Assembly: GCF_001625215.2 (NCBI RefSeq)
Contig: NC_030388.2
Location: 20,086,058-20,150,057 of the forward strand
Source: Daucus carota subsp. sativus
Taxonomy: Eukaryota; Streptophyta; Magnoliopsida; Apiales; Apiaceae
Direction of reading: 5' to 3'
Length of the DNA stretch: 64,000 bases
The translations under genes were made by a program, and so were the position numbers. A model generated the notes under the pieces. That model searched no databases. It was not told the DNA's origin and saw nothing but the letters and a program-made list of their open reading frames with translations. Shown here piece after piece: positions 48,662 through 62,268 of the stretch (positions within the stretch are counted from its first letter, which is position 1; each line of letters begins with the position of its first letter).

Positions 48662-51600
48662 TCACCGGATGAAATGAATAAGGGCATACTCGGCATAAAA
48701 CAACTGCACACACAGATGAAAATCAGAATATTATATATAATAATTTATATTCGCCGAGTTGGGTGTATATAGAGAATGTAGTATGTGTTGAATTAAACAT
48801 ATTATGTCCTAATGAGTCAAGTTCTATGGAGTTAAGAAACTATTTTGTTCACTTTGTGCGTACCTTCCATAGAAACATGTAAAAGGACTGTGTAGCCTCA
48901 TCGTCATCTAGATCAAGAGCATACGCTCGAAGTAAAAGAACCGAGGCAAGTGTACAGTGGCCTATCACCTGCAACAAGACCAAAACAATATTACTAAGAA
49001 GATACTGGTATGGTGTGAAACAATTAAATAGATTGACCACGACCACATAGTGACAAGGAACCATACATAAATATACATCAAGGCAATGATTTCGGGGTGA
49101 GCCAGGGAGCCCCAACCCCGGGCATTTAATAAAGTTAGGCATCTATTTTAAGAACTAAACTTTTTGGAAGATTCACAGGATCAGTAACTGTGGCCCAAAC
49201 CTTAACCTCTAATGGAATGGCAATTAGGCTTAAATTTTCATTACTTCTTCAAATACCATAAAGTTTGTTGTCGTGATTGGTAAAATTTGAAGTTTATTCA
49301 ATTTGTTTAGGATTTTTTATACTTGACTCAAAGTCATTTAATTATATAGTGGTGCAATGTAACACTACTCATGTTTCCTAGATGCTTGCACGGGTTTGTG
49401 ATATGTATTTTTATGTTGATATACCCAAGAAACTTAGCCAAAACAACTTACAGACACAAGCTTGCATATGAGAAATGAGGACGAAGCTCCGATCACTATA
49501 GCAGAACCATATGCACTCAACAGGATGACTAAACATAGAGAAAACACCTACAGAAATCAAGAAAACGTAGTTAGGAAAAGAATAAAATTTGAAGAGAAAC
49601 TTAAACATGTTTAATGCTAGAATGGCTCATGTCGGTTATACATAATGAAATGCAGTTCGGTTGATACAAGGAGAGGAAAAGAACATTGTTTAGAATATTG
49701 AAAAGGATGAAAGTGGAGTGCTCATTGTTATTGCTATAAAGGACTAGTAACCAAAGGAAAAAACCAAGCCCTACCATCCATTCTTTAATGCATTACAATA
49801 GTTTGTGCATATTTTCATGTAGTGGCTCGTGTAACTACTAATGTTTCAAGAAATACACTGAAAATGATATTAACGGGAGGATCAGAACCCTGGCTGCTTA
49901 AAGTGTGCACAATGCAAACACTAATAAGATCATAAATGAAGCCAGTTATAGATGAGGTTAATGTTCAATTTCAGACGAGTCCACAAGCTTAATCAGGAGT
50001 AGTCAGTTAATGAATAAATAGAAGTTTTTCAGTTACTACCATTGTAGCTTATACCGTTTGAAGGAGTGATGCAAGGGAGGTTCATAGATAATTATTAGAA
50101 AAAATAGTTTCTTGCGCTGATGTTCTAAAAATATCTATGAATTATGAAATAAGCTAAAATTCACCTCTAGTAGCTTAGATTGGGATTCATAAACATATAA
50201 AAGTTAGTGTTCATGTAAAGAGAGGTGTTCATTATCGAAGTGATTTGTACACACCTTCTTTTTGCCATATTTGACACTAAATGTTGGGTTTCCAAATGCT
50301 TCGTCTCCTTCAACATCAGGTATGTCCTGTACCGCACATTAGATGATGATACTAAGATTACTATATTGAATCCTAATACCTTCACTTTCATGCTATAAAA
50401 TCTTATAATCTTCAACATTGTTAGATATTTTCATGTTCTTACAACCGAACAAACAATTTCTTATCTCAAAATATCCTGTAGAAGAAAAAAAGTATATATC
50501 CAATAAGGTACCTTGAACAGGGCAATAACGGCTGCAAACAAACTGAAGAAACTAACAGTAAATCCCAAGGACTTGGTGAGTACTATTGGTCTACCAAGCA
50601 CATAGTTCTGCATATGTAATTGGTCAATCCGGTTATATATATATAACACATCATAACACTAAAGAAGAAGTCATAACAAATGCAATGCGCGGAGTCTGTG
50701 TAGTTACCTGCATGTGGTAGAAGACGCCAAGATGACAACTGAATCCATATAAACCCACAATAGTTAATACAGCAAGGGAGGGCTTGGTTTTCCATCTAAG
50801 CAAAGGTAGCTGTGAAGAAACATATTTGGTGAAACCCTTTCAAATCAAAGGTTAGAGAATGTAAAATTATGGCAACAAAAAAGTGTTATGGACTATAAGA
50901 TGTAAAGAGTAAGGAAACATATGATAGATACATCAGCAGAATATGCAGTTCCAAGTAGAAAATATGTAAGAACTCCAAGAAACAATGGTGGAGACTGGAA
51001 CAGCATTGCTACGACCAAGCACTGCACGCCAACACAAAACATCCTTTTAGATGATACTGTAAATCTTATTTATCATCATAAAACTTCATGAATTAACAAT
51101 ACAGAAATAATATAAGTAAGGAGATGATAATTGATTTTTAACCATAAAACCACATGCGGAGACAATTGCTTTCCCTTGCCCCATGGAAAGTTCTCCCGAA
51201 ACTAGAGGAAGGTAAGGCTTATTTATCTGCCAAATGTGTAAACCAAATAGGGTTATATAGATGACTTAAACATACTCTAAAAACAATACTAATGTTCTTG
51301 AAGTCTTAAGTAGAACATATTTTTCTCCAAACTGTACATGTCATGTTTTACACGGGACTCCAAGAACTTTAGTACAATTTTGTAAACTTGATTTGAGCAT
51401 ATAAAACAAGTAGTTTTATTACTCTGTCTATTTCAACATCAACCACTTGATTTATTCCAGCATTATAGACTTTCGCAAACAGAAATGGGATCAATGCCTG
51501 CATTTAAGATTAAACTCATAAATTGTGTAGCTACAAAAAAATAAAAAATCATTTATTATATGTAGAATAAGCTGTAACATAGCGTCCCATTATTTTATCC

Positions 51601-54600
51601 TCTACTCAAAACAAAACTGCAGTATTCTACCTTGAGGAATCCTACAAAAACAGCAGGTGATAAATCTCCCAGTGAAGTCAAAGGCAGTAGAGAAACCGAA
51701 CTTATTGCAGTAATCTGTTTTGCAGAAATAAGAAAATTTATAGAGTTAATTTCAAATTTTTTTCTTAAAGTTCAGTAATGACGGATAATACTTACTATGC
51801 CAATGAATGTGTATGGACGAGAAAACTTGTATATAGCCGTCAACGTTTTCTGGATATCATTTGTTGGTTGTAACACAAACTCACCATCTGATGAGGCCCC
51901 AATTACCTGTGCTATTCGCTTGTCACAACTTCTGCTAAAACTCTTGTTTGAATCGAAGATTTTGTTGTCTAAAAAGCCCCTGTAATTATTCTTTTTATCG
52001 CCATTCAGTATTACCCTATGTCTTTTCATGTGTCGAACCGATGCAACAGAGCCTACAAATATCAGTACAATTTGAGTACTTATATAATGTAAGTTCAATC
52101 TCAATCAGTAATGGCTAATTTTTTATTTGCAAAATTTTCCAAAAAGCACACAAATATACATCATTTTACTCATTGGTCCCTAATATCAACCAACATATAT
52201 TATGCATAGTTGCAATTGATGCATGTGGATGTGTAAATAACAAGTGAACATCTATGTCTACTTTATATATACTCACTCCGTCCTACTCATTTCTATGCAG
52301 TTTTCTTTTTGAGACATCCAATCATTTCTATACATTCCAAAAATAATAACTTTTTATAATATAAAACACTATTACACCCACTACTTTCTTCCGCTACCTC
52401 AATCCTATAATCTTTCAAGTTTCATCCACTATCTCAAATCTATTTATTAAAAATAAATGGGTTTCCACCATCCAAATGTATGCAAATGGTTGTGACGGAC
52501 GGAGTATACATCTTTAAGACCACGCGTGCAGCTTAGGCTGCTTTCATCTGGCTTTAAGTGTTAATCAAATACACATCCCCGCAGTTGAATCCTAACTTGG
52601 GATTTTAGCTGCCTCGATCGGATTGCGCTCAAAAGTTAAATGATAAAAGTTTGAACATTGCAATAGAATGTGCTGAAGATGACATAGACATGAAGGTCAA
52701 CAACTAATGCTATTTATTTATGTCTGCCTCTTTTTTCTTTGTGACATGAACACTGAACAAATCTACGACAATAAAAAACATGCTTACTTGGAAGATCATG
52801 CAGGTGAAGAGCTATCTCATAAGGATCTTGAGAAACTTATATTATAGCATTCTTCATTGTTTTTATGAAAACATAGATTAGGAGAAAGTGCTATGAAATC
52901 TAAGGAGGATAAGATATTTCAGAGTCAACTGCACGGAAACCATTCATTAAAGAATGGAATATTTCTATTAAAAAGAACTTGAGTATATTTGAATAAATAC
53001 GTTGATAGAGTAAGTGAGAATTTTAAATGAAAACTTATTTCATAACATTCTAAATTAGCTAGCTTTCTTAAATGATTTATATGTTTTCAACTACAATCTT
53101 AATTAATTTGTCTAATTTTTAATAATAGTAGCTTATAACACATGTCAAAAATGGTTCAAATATTATATATAAAAAATATTATTTGTTATAATCATAAAGT
53201 TTTTTATTCAATTATATTAATATCTTTTTGAAATACTTATTTACACTATCGTTCATTTGATATAAAAGTTGTTGGCGTGGGACATTTTCTTCAATAGCTT
53301 TGATAAATTAAAGCAACTTTTAAGTTTAAATAACTTAACTTTTAAGTTAAATAGTTTAATGTAAAACTATGTTCATATCAATTTTTTTAACAATATTTGG
53401 TGTTTCATTCCTTTGTTTATATGATGTATTAATATTCCTTTTATTCCCAAATTGATCTTATTGATTTAAATTTAAACTTGTAATATTTCCAATAAAATAA
53501 ATATTTTAAAATTTGAAAATAACAATAGTCATATTATAATATAATTTAATATACTCAAATTTATACATTACATGGTCAACATTATTTTGATGATATTCTT
53601 GAGGTAAGGCACCAGACTCCAGCTCCCAACAATACACTTGCTTGACCAACCAATAATGGACATGCCACTTTTGTTCCCTTTCCATTCGAGTGGCAGAGGA
53701 CGACTAAAATTGTCGAACTTTTGTCTGACCATCATATTAAAGAACAGAATCGTGCATTTGTTAAAGACACATACTTATGTACTCTGTCGGTCGCAATTCT
53801 TTTGCCTTTTTAAATTTTTACAATTAAATTGACTAAACACTGAAATTTATATGTATTAATTAATAATTAAAATAATATGAAAAGATATATTACTAGAATT
53901 TACATTTAATCTATTTTAAAATGTATTTTTCGATTTTTAGAGATCATTTAAGAATAATTTTTTGTTATCGGTCAAAATTTGGTCAATTTGACCATAAAAT
54001 GTCAAACAATACAAAAGAAACGGGACATGGGAGTATTTATTTATAAAAATGGTTATATGAATAATTAGGCAAATTTGAACGTTAAGAAAAGCCAAAATTA
54101 ATATTAAGAAGAGGATAAAATAACATTATATGAATAATTAGGCAACTTTGAAAGTTAAGAAAAGCCAAAATTAATATTAAGAAATGGATAAAATAACACT
54201 ATCTGTGATTTACTAATATTATAACTTTGATCACACACACGTATATATATTTTTTATCTAGCTGCATATTTATTATTATATTTTAAATTTTTATTGTACT
54301 AGAAAAGTAATTCTAAATCTGAGAAAAAGTTCAAAGAAATTTCATAAATATTGGACTATCAATCCAAGGAATATTATTCCCCCGTATCAAGAGTTCTAAA
54401 AGTTAGATTTGAGCAGTTTAATAACCCACGCGAAAGTAAATAATTTTTCAATTATTTATGATGTGTCCTCTCAATATCATAAGCCAACTTCGTCAACTAT
54501 GAATTTTGACTTGAAAATCTATTCAATTTTAGAAATCACTTATAATTAAATTCCGACCAGTATTAAAATATTTTTTCGCTAGGTATAATTAGAGGACCTT

Positions 54601-56402
54601 ATTACATATGTATTACTCAAAGGAGTCACCTCGAGCAGAACAAAAAGGGGGGAGAAAAGGAGTTTGTTCTTCAAAATTGCAACATCAACAACATAACGAA
54701 AATTATTCTGCCTCTATACACATTTTATTGTATGTCAATCTGTTCATGATTCTGATTTGTTTAATTATTATTATGGCCTCCTAAACTTCTATTGCTCAAC
54801 GGTTGTTTTCAAACCCTGAACTTTATGATCATTATACAGTTTTGAGTTATGGAGATCTGTTTTGATTTTTGTACATATACGTTAATGCTTGAATTAAAAT
54901 GTGTATGCGTAAATCCCAGTATGTTATATGATTGTTATATTTACAAGCCAATTAATTGTATGGGTGTACGTGTAATTTAGTTCAAATATTTTACTCTATA
55001 TATGTTGTTGATTGGTACAAATAGTACAACTTCTTCTTATACAACTCCTTCTTATATGGTCCATGATAAACTCTCTATATGTATCTCTTTAGATACATCA
55101 AAAATTTAGAGTTGTATTATTGATTTAGAGCATGTTTCATTGAGCGTATGATTTATAACTTAACGTGACATAAGCTGAGAGTCTAAAATGTCTTTTTAGA
55201 TAATTTTGATTTATTGATGACTTATGAGTTATAAAAAATATAATATGAAAATAAAAGTGATTTATAAGTATTTATGATTTAGGAGTAATTTTTATCAAAA
55301 AAAAGTTCATAAAATAAAATAGTCCCCGAAAAAAATATCTCAAACTAACTTCTGGCTTTAAGTCAGCTTCTGGCTTATTTCTGATTTTAATTCGGCTTCT
55401 GACTTATTACACAAATAAACATTTTTCAGCTTAAAACTAGAGATGACTTACGATCTGGGTTTTAAGCCGAGACAAACACGCTCTTAGTGATGGATATTCA
55501 TGATTTCCAGCATATATATTTACTTGCTTTGGAAAAAAAGTTGGACCAATACTCGGATTAGTTATTATAAACAAAATTAAAATCAAACCAATTGCTTATC
55601 TTAGAAAAATAGAAGACAAACAAATTCATGATCCTCAGCGTTGAATGATATCCATACTTATTGTATATTATAGATAACATAAAACAATTTAAATTGAATC
55701 AGACCAATATTTATGTTGTGACAATTATTTGAATGGGGTCATAATATTATAGTTTTAAATGACATTTTAGCACCTAATCCTTTTACTTATTAAATGTAGT
55801 TTAAAATAACCATCGAACTCATGAGCTTCTTTGTATCAACACCAAAATATGTGTATGTTTGACAATAAAGAAACATAACTTTTTTGAATAAAAGTGGATT
55901 GATGTCATGTTTCTTTATCTCTTCGTGTTAAAGAGCATAAGCATTTCTACTTTGAATCTTTAACTGATTTTTCACATTCTGAATGTGTAAAAAATTTCAT
56001 GCATTAATAAAACTGTGTATTATAATTAATAATTTGATTTTTGACGTAAAGGAATATAAATTTATATTACGAGACAATTAGGTGACTTATATGTGAAATT
56101 CTAAAACTTAAATAAATTATAGGTCACCTTATCCAAATATTTAAATAAATTTTAAATTCTAATTTACAAATTATGTATTACCTTCTAATTTGAAGAAAAG
56201 ATAACCTTCTGTATTACACAGAAGCGAGATCACGCAGAAATTGAGTAAAAAAAAAGTGAGATCACGTAGGGACAACACTAGGAGCTATAGCCTCGGGAGA
56301 AGCAAAAACTCAACACGTAAAAAATGAAAATATGGAGGTACCTTTTGCTGGGTGAAGATGGGCGGTAGAGGACAAGCATGAGGAACTGAATGATAGAATC
56401 AT
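48662..56402 (-). CDS. UbiA-family aromatic prenyltransferase PT2, 387 aa
   Basis: Membrane prenyltransferase of the coumarin/homogentisate type, probably plastidial. The 12 exons on the minus strand are 56342-56402, 51796-52052, 51631-51714, 51423-51497, 51143-51226, 50932-51021, 50708-50809, 50512-50607, 50255-50326, 49453-49548, 48864-48968 and 48662-48703. Exon 1 ([20 protein letters not shown]) is Ser-rich like a transit peptide. It joins exon 2 in phase (G|GC) across a 4.3-kb intron. The Asp-rich motifs are NQVVDVEID and DIPDVEGD, with KPYLPLVSG after the first. Several hydrophobic segments span the remainder. The length fits plant coumarin prenyltransferases of nearly 400 aa. Acceptor and prenyl donor are unknown. 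The distant first exon is inferred from phase and composition only. Confidence 0.9.
52272..52504. mobile_element. Stowaway-like MITE in PT2 intron 1
   Basis: 233 bp, CTCACTCCGTCC to GACGGACGGAG, between TA dinucleotides, just upstream of PT2 exon 2. Confidence 0.6.
53782..54033. mobile_element. Stowaway-like MITE in PT2 intron 1
   Basis: Starts CTCTGTCGGTCGCAATTC and ends GAAACGGGACATGGGAG, between TA dinucleotides. TTCTTTTGCC near the left end mirrors ACAAAAGAAA near the right. Confidence 0.6.
54058..54203 (+). repeat. 73-bp tandem duplication in PT2 intron 1
   Basis: Two units start TGAATAATTAGGCAA at 54058 and 54131 and share AAGAAAAGCCAAAATTAAT. Confidence 0.85.
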
Positions 56403-56667
56403 TGCTCTTCTCTTTCAGCTTTGAGACATAACCAAAACGCAGTGGTTCTTATGTTGCATACAAAGGAGCTTTCTGGTAGTTGCTGTTTCATTGCATAATA
56501 AATAAGGTTGGTCTGATCTACCAGTCTATTCATTTCAGATGAAAGAGGCCACCTACCCAAAATTATACAACCACATTCTTAAAATTCATATACAGGAGGA
56601 TGAGCGGAACACAGGTCAAACACGTTTTTAAAATTGAAATATATTGTTTCTAATATATTCCTCAAGG

Positions 56668-57306
56668 TAGACTTGGCAATCGTGTCGTGTTATGTATATT
56701 CGTGTGGTGTACTATCACGTTTCGTGTACTTAAGGTGAAACCCATATCCGACCCGTTTCGGATTCGTGTACCTAATCTCAAACCCATACCCGTTTTGAAA
56801 TGTGTCGTGTACTTTTCGTGTAGTTTTCATGTACATTTAATATAAATATAATAATTAAATTTGAATTAATTTTTTTTTAAATATACATTTTTTATATATT
56901 ATAAAATGAAATATATACATTTTTTATGTATTACATAATGAAATATGTATTAAATCTTTATATATGTATACAATTGTGTACAAGTTTGTACATGTATATA
57001 TATTACATATATAAATATATATATTTTTACGTTAAAATAGTTATTCTATGTACCAATTCTTACATGTCCTACTGGGGGGTCACTGTTAGTTTTGGTATGT
57101 TGGGAGATATCATTATTGCCGAACCCAATGCCCCACATATTTTTTTAAAAATATATTTATATCGTGTACATTCGTGTATACTTTTGTGTATATAAGATAA
57201 AAACCCGAACCCGACACTAAACTCGACGTGTATTTTCATGTTCGTGTACCGAATATTGAAAATCAAACTCGAACTTTTCGTGTCGTGTTCCAAATTGCCA
57301 GGTCTA
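56668..57306. mobile_element. non-autonomous hAT-like element, 639 bp
   Basis: Ends TAGACTTGGCAAT / ATTGCCAGGTCTA (12 of 13 matching inverted) with the target duplication CTCAAGG at 56661-56667 and 57307-57313. CGTGTCGTGT / TTCGTGTA arrays lie at both sides. It lies about 270 bp upstream of the PT2 start codon. Confidence 0.85.
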
Positions 57307-57313
57307 CTCAAGG

Positions 57314-58095
57314 GTTATTAGGTGCATAGTGCACTCTTAGGGCAAAATGGAGGGTGCCAATTTTTAAAATTGAAATGCATTGTTTGTAATATATAGGAAC
57401 ACTTTATATTATTCTGATTTTTGTCAATTAATTTATAATCGTTGTGGCCCTAATATTTAAATTGTTGAGGATGAAAAAATTGAGGTGTTTCAGCTATAGA
57501 AAAGGGCCTTCAAGAACCTCATTTTTAAAGATGGTTAGAGACTAGAATTCCTTCCCTCAGGATGCGAGAGCACAGGCCAGACAAAATGCTGATAACCAGC
57601 TTGCCTACTGTGTATGGACAAGAAAATGTCCAAGGAGGTAGCCTTGTTGCTGGAAATTACTGAAGATTACCCCGTGCAGCTAACCTAATTAAGCTCCACA
57701 ACTCAAACACATAACTAAACACAAGCCCCTTTGGTGTCTCTCAAAAGGCTAGCTAGTTACAACATCTAAGAAGCCAGGAAAATCTCATGGACCCTCGATT
57801 GAGGACATCTTCACATCTAGCCACCGAACAAAAGGAGACATGAGGTGGACATGGCTAATCATCTTCAATCACTAAACAGCCTCCTCAACAAAAAAGAAGA
57901 ATATTCTTGGCTAAGCTATTAGATAATAATGATGAGGACACTACTACCTTATCATCTACATTCATGAAATTAATATATAATACTACAACTCCAGATAACA
58001 GCCATAGGAGTAATAAGGATACAAATGCTACAACAAAGTTTGATTAAATAGCTGAACACGAGGGTGAAAATAGCTCATAAGAACTTTTTCCCTAA
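57314..58095. other. intergenic region, no gene seen
   Basis: Less AT-rich than its surroundings with scattered short open blocks, for example near 57620. No domain recognised. Confidence 0.4.
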
Positions 58096-58737
58096 AGTGG
58101 TGGAGCAACACATAAAAATCCAGTCCCACACGAACCTCCTCTTCAAAATAGTGGAGAAGACAAAAATCATGACATTCATCTTACTATAAACTTTGGCATC
58201 AATTTTCGAGCATGACTCTCTGTTGAAGCAAGGTGTCGAGCACATATTTTATAGCTAGATTTTTTAAGGGTAAGGCTCATTCTTTTGTAAAAGAACTCAA
58301 TGCCCAAGAAGAGACTACCATGCATATTAAAGAAATTATTGAAGGTCCAATTCTAGAGATGGATCTGGAGGGTGTTGTTCATCCACAGCTGGAGAAAGTT
58401 ATGGAATTACCTCTTAAGTGGTGGAGCAACACATAAAAATCCAGTCCCACACGAACCTCCTCTTCAAAATAGTGGAGAAGACAAAAATCATGACATTCAT
58501 CTTACTATAAACTTTGGCATCAATTTTCGAGCATGACTCTCTGTTGAAGCAAGGTGTCGAGCACATATTTTATAGCAAGATTTTTTAAGGGTAAGGCTCA
58601 TTCTTTTGTAAAAGAACTCAATGCCCAAGAAGAGACTACCATGCATATTAAAGAAATTATTGAAGGTCCAATTCTAGAGATGGATCTGGAGGGTGTTGTT
58701 CATCCACAGCTGGAGAAAGTTATGGAATTACCTCTTA
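58096..58737 (+). repeat. 321-bp tandem duplication containing a short open frame
   Basis: Two nearly identical 321-bp units start at 58096 and 58417. Each holds an open frame (58233-58436 and 58554 to about 58740) starting MSSTYFIARFFKGKAHSF and running through EIIEGPILEMDLEGVV. The second extends to 58856. I do not recognise the peptide. No intron signals or TE ends are evident. A fragment of a decayed gene or retroelement is most likely. Confidence 0.85.
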
Positions 58738-58997
58738 ATTATTACTCCATTGGATGCTCAACAACCACTGACACTATCATATTTATCCAGCATAAGGTTC
58801 CCTCTTATATTTTGTCCAATCAACATTTACTTTTCATTCATATACTGATGGAATGATCATGGACAGTCCTTTTACTGAGGTTCTCTCTATTCATGTGATC
58901 ACAGTCAACTCAGCCACCTCTTATTTCTATAGGACATAATTTTCAGAACCTATCTTGTGAGTATGTGAGAAAAATAAAAATCGAATTTTCTATGGTG

Positions 58998-59212
58998 TGC
59001 CCATGGGCACACAATAGTCACTAACTTTTATGAAAATACTAGCTCCTGATTGGTGGATAGGTAATAAATGTTTGTGGCCCCCTGCATTCACACCAATTCC
59101 ACCAATCAAAATAGCCCATTTTCATAAAAGTTTGTCATTATTGTGTGGCCAAATCAAAATAGCCCATTTTCATAAAAGTTTGTGATTATTGTGTGCCCTT
59201 GGCAACACATTA
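58998..59212. mobile_element. possible MITE with GTGTGCCCATGG-type ends
   Basis: Left GGTGTGCCCATGGGCACAC and right GTGTGCCCTTGGCAACAC. Inside, a block with AAATAGCCCATTTTCATAAA is tandemly duplicated (about 59107 and 59156). The element at 21953-22100 looks related. Ends are approximate. Confidence 0.4.
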
Positions 59213-60164
59213 GAAAGACCGAATAAAAATATAGAGATGCAGGTTCCTATCCTAGAAAAAGGAGAGGTAGATATGAGACAACGTGAAGTTGACAACAGTG
59301 AAGTATCCCATTGTTCCTCCGGTTCCTTCAAATAATTAGATACGTTAACCGGTCATAAATGTACATAAAATTGAACTTTAAACTATAGTATATGTGAATT
59401 TTTAGGTCATTAATAAGCAACATATAATTTAAAATAATTGAGATAAATTTTATCTTAAAGATTTGTGGAAAATAATACTCAATGAAAAGGACATAATTAA
59501 TTTTAGAATATTTTCTTTCTGGGACCGGAATTCACAAATAACAAAAGACCAATCTATAGTCATTTAAGTGGGATGTGGTTCGTGGAAAAAGGAAGGAATA
59601 CCAAGAAAGTATTGAAGATGACCATGTTGTAACAATGTTGCATGAGCCAAAAAATTAAAATCCTCTTTGCCTAAAACCCAGAAAATACTATTAGCATTGC
59701 CTCAGTTTAACGAACCTTGGATTACTTTTGTTTTGAATTTATTTATTTGTCATTTGATTTTGCACGTCTATTGTATAGATTGTTTTCAATAATGCAAAAG
59801 TTTACTTATTCGTCAAGTAAATAGGAGACATTTTTTGTATCTGAGTTGTCCTTTTCAGAAATGTAATATTAACAGGAGCACTAGTTTTATTCAACTCCCT
59901 CTCAACATTATTAATTAAGTGAAGAATAAGAGGCAAGAAAAACAACTTGAAAATTAACTTGAGTTAATTTTGAGTATCTGTAATGACATCTTAAGCTCAT
60001 CTCTCCCTTCAAGGGTTTAAAGCCACATCTAATAGGGTCCTGGAAATATATAATTATCTTTTATGAGTAACATATATATAGGGTCTACTTATATGCATGC
60101 ACACCATTGGCAGGTTCTTCATACCACATCCTGGATCATTTTCTGATGGAGAAGTTGAATCTTC
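59213..60164. other. intergenic region downstream of PT3
   Basis: AT-rich, no gene seen. Confidence 0.45.
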
Positions 60165-61579
60165 TCATCTTATGAGATGAATAAGAATATACTCTGCACA
60201 AAGCATCTGCACACAAAGTTCGGAATTGAGGAAAATATATATCTAAGTCAATTTGCTTTGTATATCGTTTCGTGGTAATTATATATTTTAGTAATATAGT
60301 GATATATATATATATATATAATTTAGAGGAATGTTCTCATCATATATATAAACACTTTTAGTCTATGCAAAAGAAGACAATTAAGCTACTAACCAAGTCA
60401 TTAAGTTTGTATGTTTTGCAAATTTCTTAAATATCTTTTTTATTTCATCCATCTGCACTTCTATTAAGTAGTTGGGCTTATATTCTCTGATATTGTTGAA
60501 GCATATTTTCTGATATAGGCCTTTTGTACTGGTGAACTACTATATAGTCTTCCTTTAAATATGTAACTATTTCTAGAAACTGGAATTCTCACATTCAGAT
60601 GTGGTGTTCAACATAGGTCACATACCTTCCATAATAACTTGTAAAAGGATTGTGTAGATTCATTGTCGTCAAGATTAACAGATTTTGCTCGAAAGAGAAG
60701 CAAGGCGGCAAGTGTAAGGTGGCCTATCACCTGAACCAAGAGAGAAAAGAGATAACTACAAAGAAAAAAGGCCACTACTACAACTGAGTGTACGTATAGG
60801 CATGTGCAGTTGTGCATGTTCTTCGATCTCAATGTGTAGAGTTGTCTTGTAAAGAACCATAAAACTTACAGACACAATCTTGCATATTAGGACTGAAGAT
60901 GAAGCTCCAATCACCAATGCATACCCATAGGCAATAACCAGAATGCTTACACACAGAGAAAAGACCTGCAATGGAGAAAGCAACATAGCTTAAATATATA
61001 ATATCAAATTTGTCCTCGGTTTACTCTACCCAGGGAATTTTGTTTGCAGAACTAGCTAGGGCACTTAGAGCCGGTGCGTAGTACATCATTTCCATGCACA
61101 GTCAATATGTTTGGTTGTGCTCTTTAATAAATTTATCATATTGTCATTTCTTACTTTCTTTTTCCCGTGCCTCACACTGAATGTTTGGTTGCCAAACGCG
61201 CGGTCTCCTTCTACATCAGGTATGTCCTGTAACAGCATAAAATATGTAAATACTAGATTGTGTCAAAATTATAATTTCAAATTAAAGGAAGTCTAATTAT
61301 TACCTTAAACAAAGCAAGAACAAGGGCAAACAAGCTGAAGAAAATTGTAGCAAAGCGGAATGACTTGGTGAATGCTACCGGTTTTCCAAGCACATGCTGC
61401 ATATGTGATTGCCCTCTACATTTACAAATCATATATTATAGAAATGTAGTATCAATTATTTAAGTTTTATTAGTTACCTGTATGTGACAAAAGACGGTAG
61501 GCGGAGTGGTGAATCCCTGTGCACTGACTATACATATGGCAGCAAGGTAGGGGTTCGTTTTCCATCTCAGATATGGTAG
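60165..61579 (-). CDS. UbiA-family prenyltransferase PT3, 3' half (exons 7-12) only
   Basis: Exons on the minus strand are 61478-61579, 61304-61396, 61155-61226, 60870-60965, 60626-60730 and 60165-60206. All join in phase and end in a stop at the same place as PT1 and PT2. The second Asp-rich motif DIPDVEGD is intact. Exon 8 lacks one codon at its start (HVLGKP instead of KYVLGRP). Exons 1-6, including the first Asp-rich motif, are not found between 61580 and 64000. In PT1 and PT2 the exon 6-to-2 block follows within 2 kb. The gene is therefore either truncated or has a very large intron holding the CACTA element at 62269. Closest in look to PT2. Confidence 0.8.
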
Positions 61580-62268
61580 CTGCCAACAAACATATATAAT
61601 TGGCCCTATTAAGAGTAAGGCTAGTAATATAAGATGATTTTAGAGAAGTTCAATATGACAACCTAAGCAGGGGTGAGAATTAAGAAAGCGCTAGAGATGA
61701 AATCACATAGTGTAATTCAGTTGTCACTTTGACGTTAATGTGAAGGAATTGCTGGTGAAGATAGATTACAAGATGTCATGAGAAGCATAAAGATTGTAAA
61801 TGAAAAAGTCAATTACATCAAATATTCAATTAAAGAAATGACCGTTCACTTTAATATCATTAAAGCGGATTCATCTTCATTATTTGGATGATTCTTTAGA
61901 TATCAAGAGTAAGATGATATAGTCATCTTGTCCCACACTTTATTGAAATGATTGTTTGAAGGAGTTCATCAGTATTCACTAGCTAGGCAGTTCATTCATG
62001 GAAAGATGTACTTACTAATGTCCTGCATCTTTGATTAACTTGGAATTATGGGATTATTTAATTAAAGAACCATTTTATGAGGAAGCCTCGAAGATCCCAA
62101 ACTGTATAGTGAGTTAGGAGAGTTTTCATCATTCAAAACTCATACGTGGTACGTGTTTGCAGTTAAGAAAACGAAATTTTGAAACTCATATCTTAAACCC
62201 ATGAGTTATGAACTTTTCACACCCAATTAATAGGGAGGTGAGTTTCATGCATAGGTACGAGGAATCGA
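61580..62268. other. region upstream of PT3 exon 7, no PT exons seen
   Basis: I searched for the conserved exon 6 and exon 5 motifs of PT1/PT2 on the minus strand and found none. If PT3 is complete, this is intron sequence. Confidence 0.5.
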
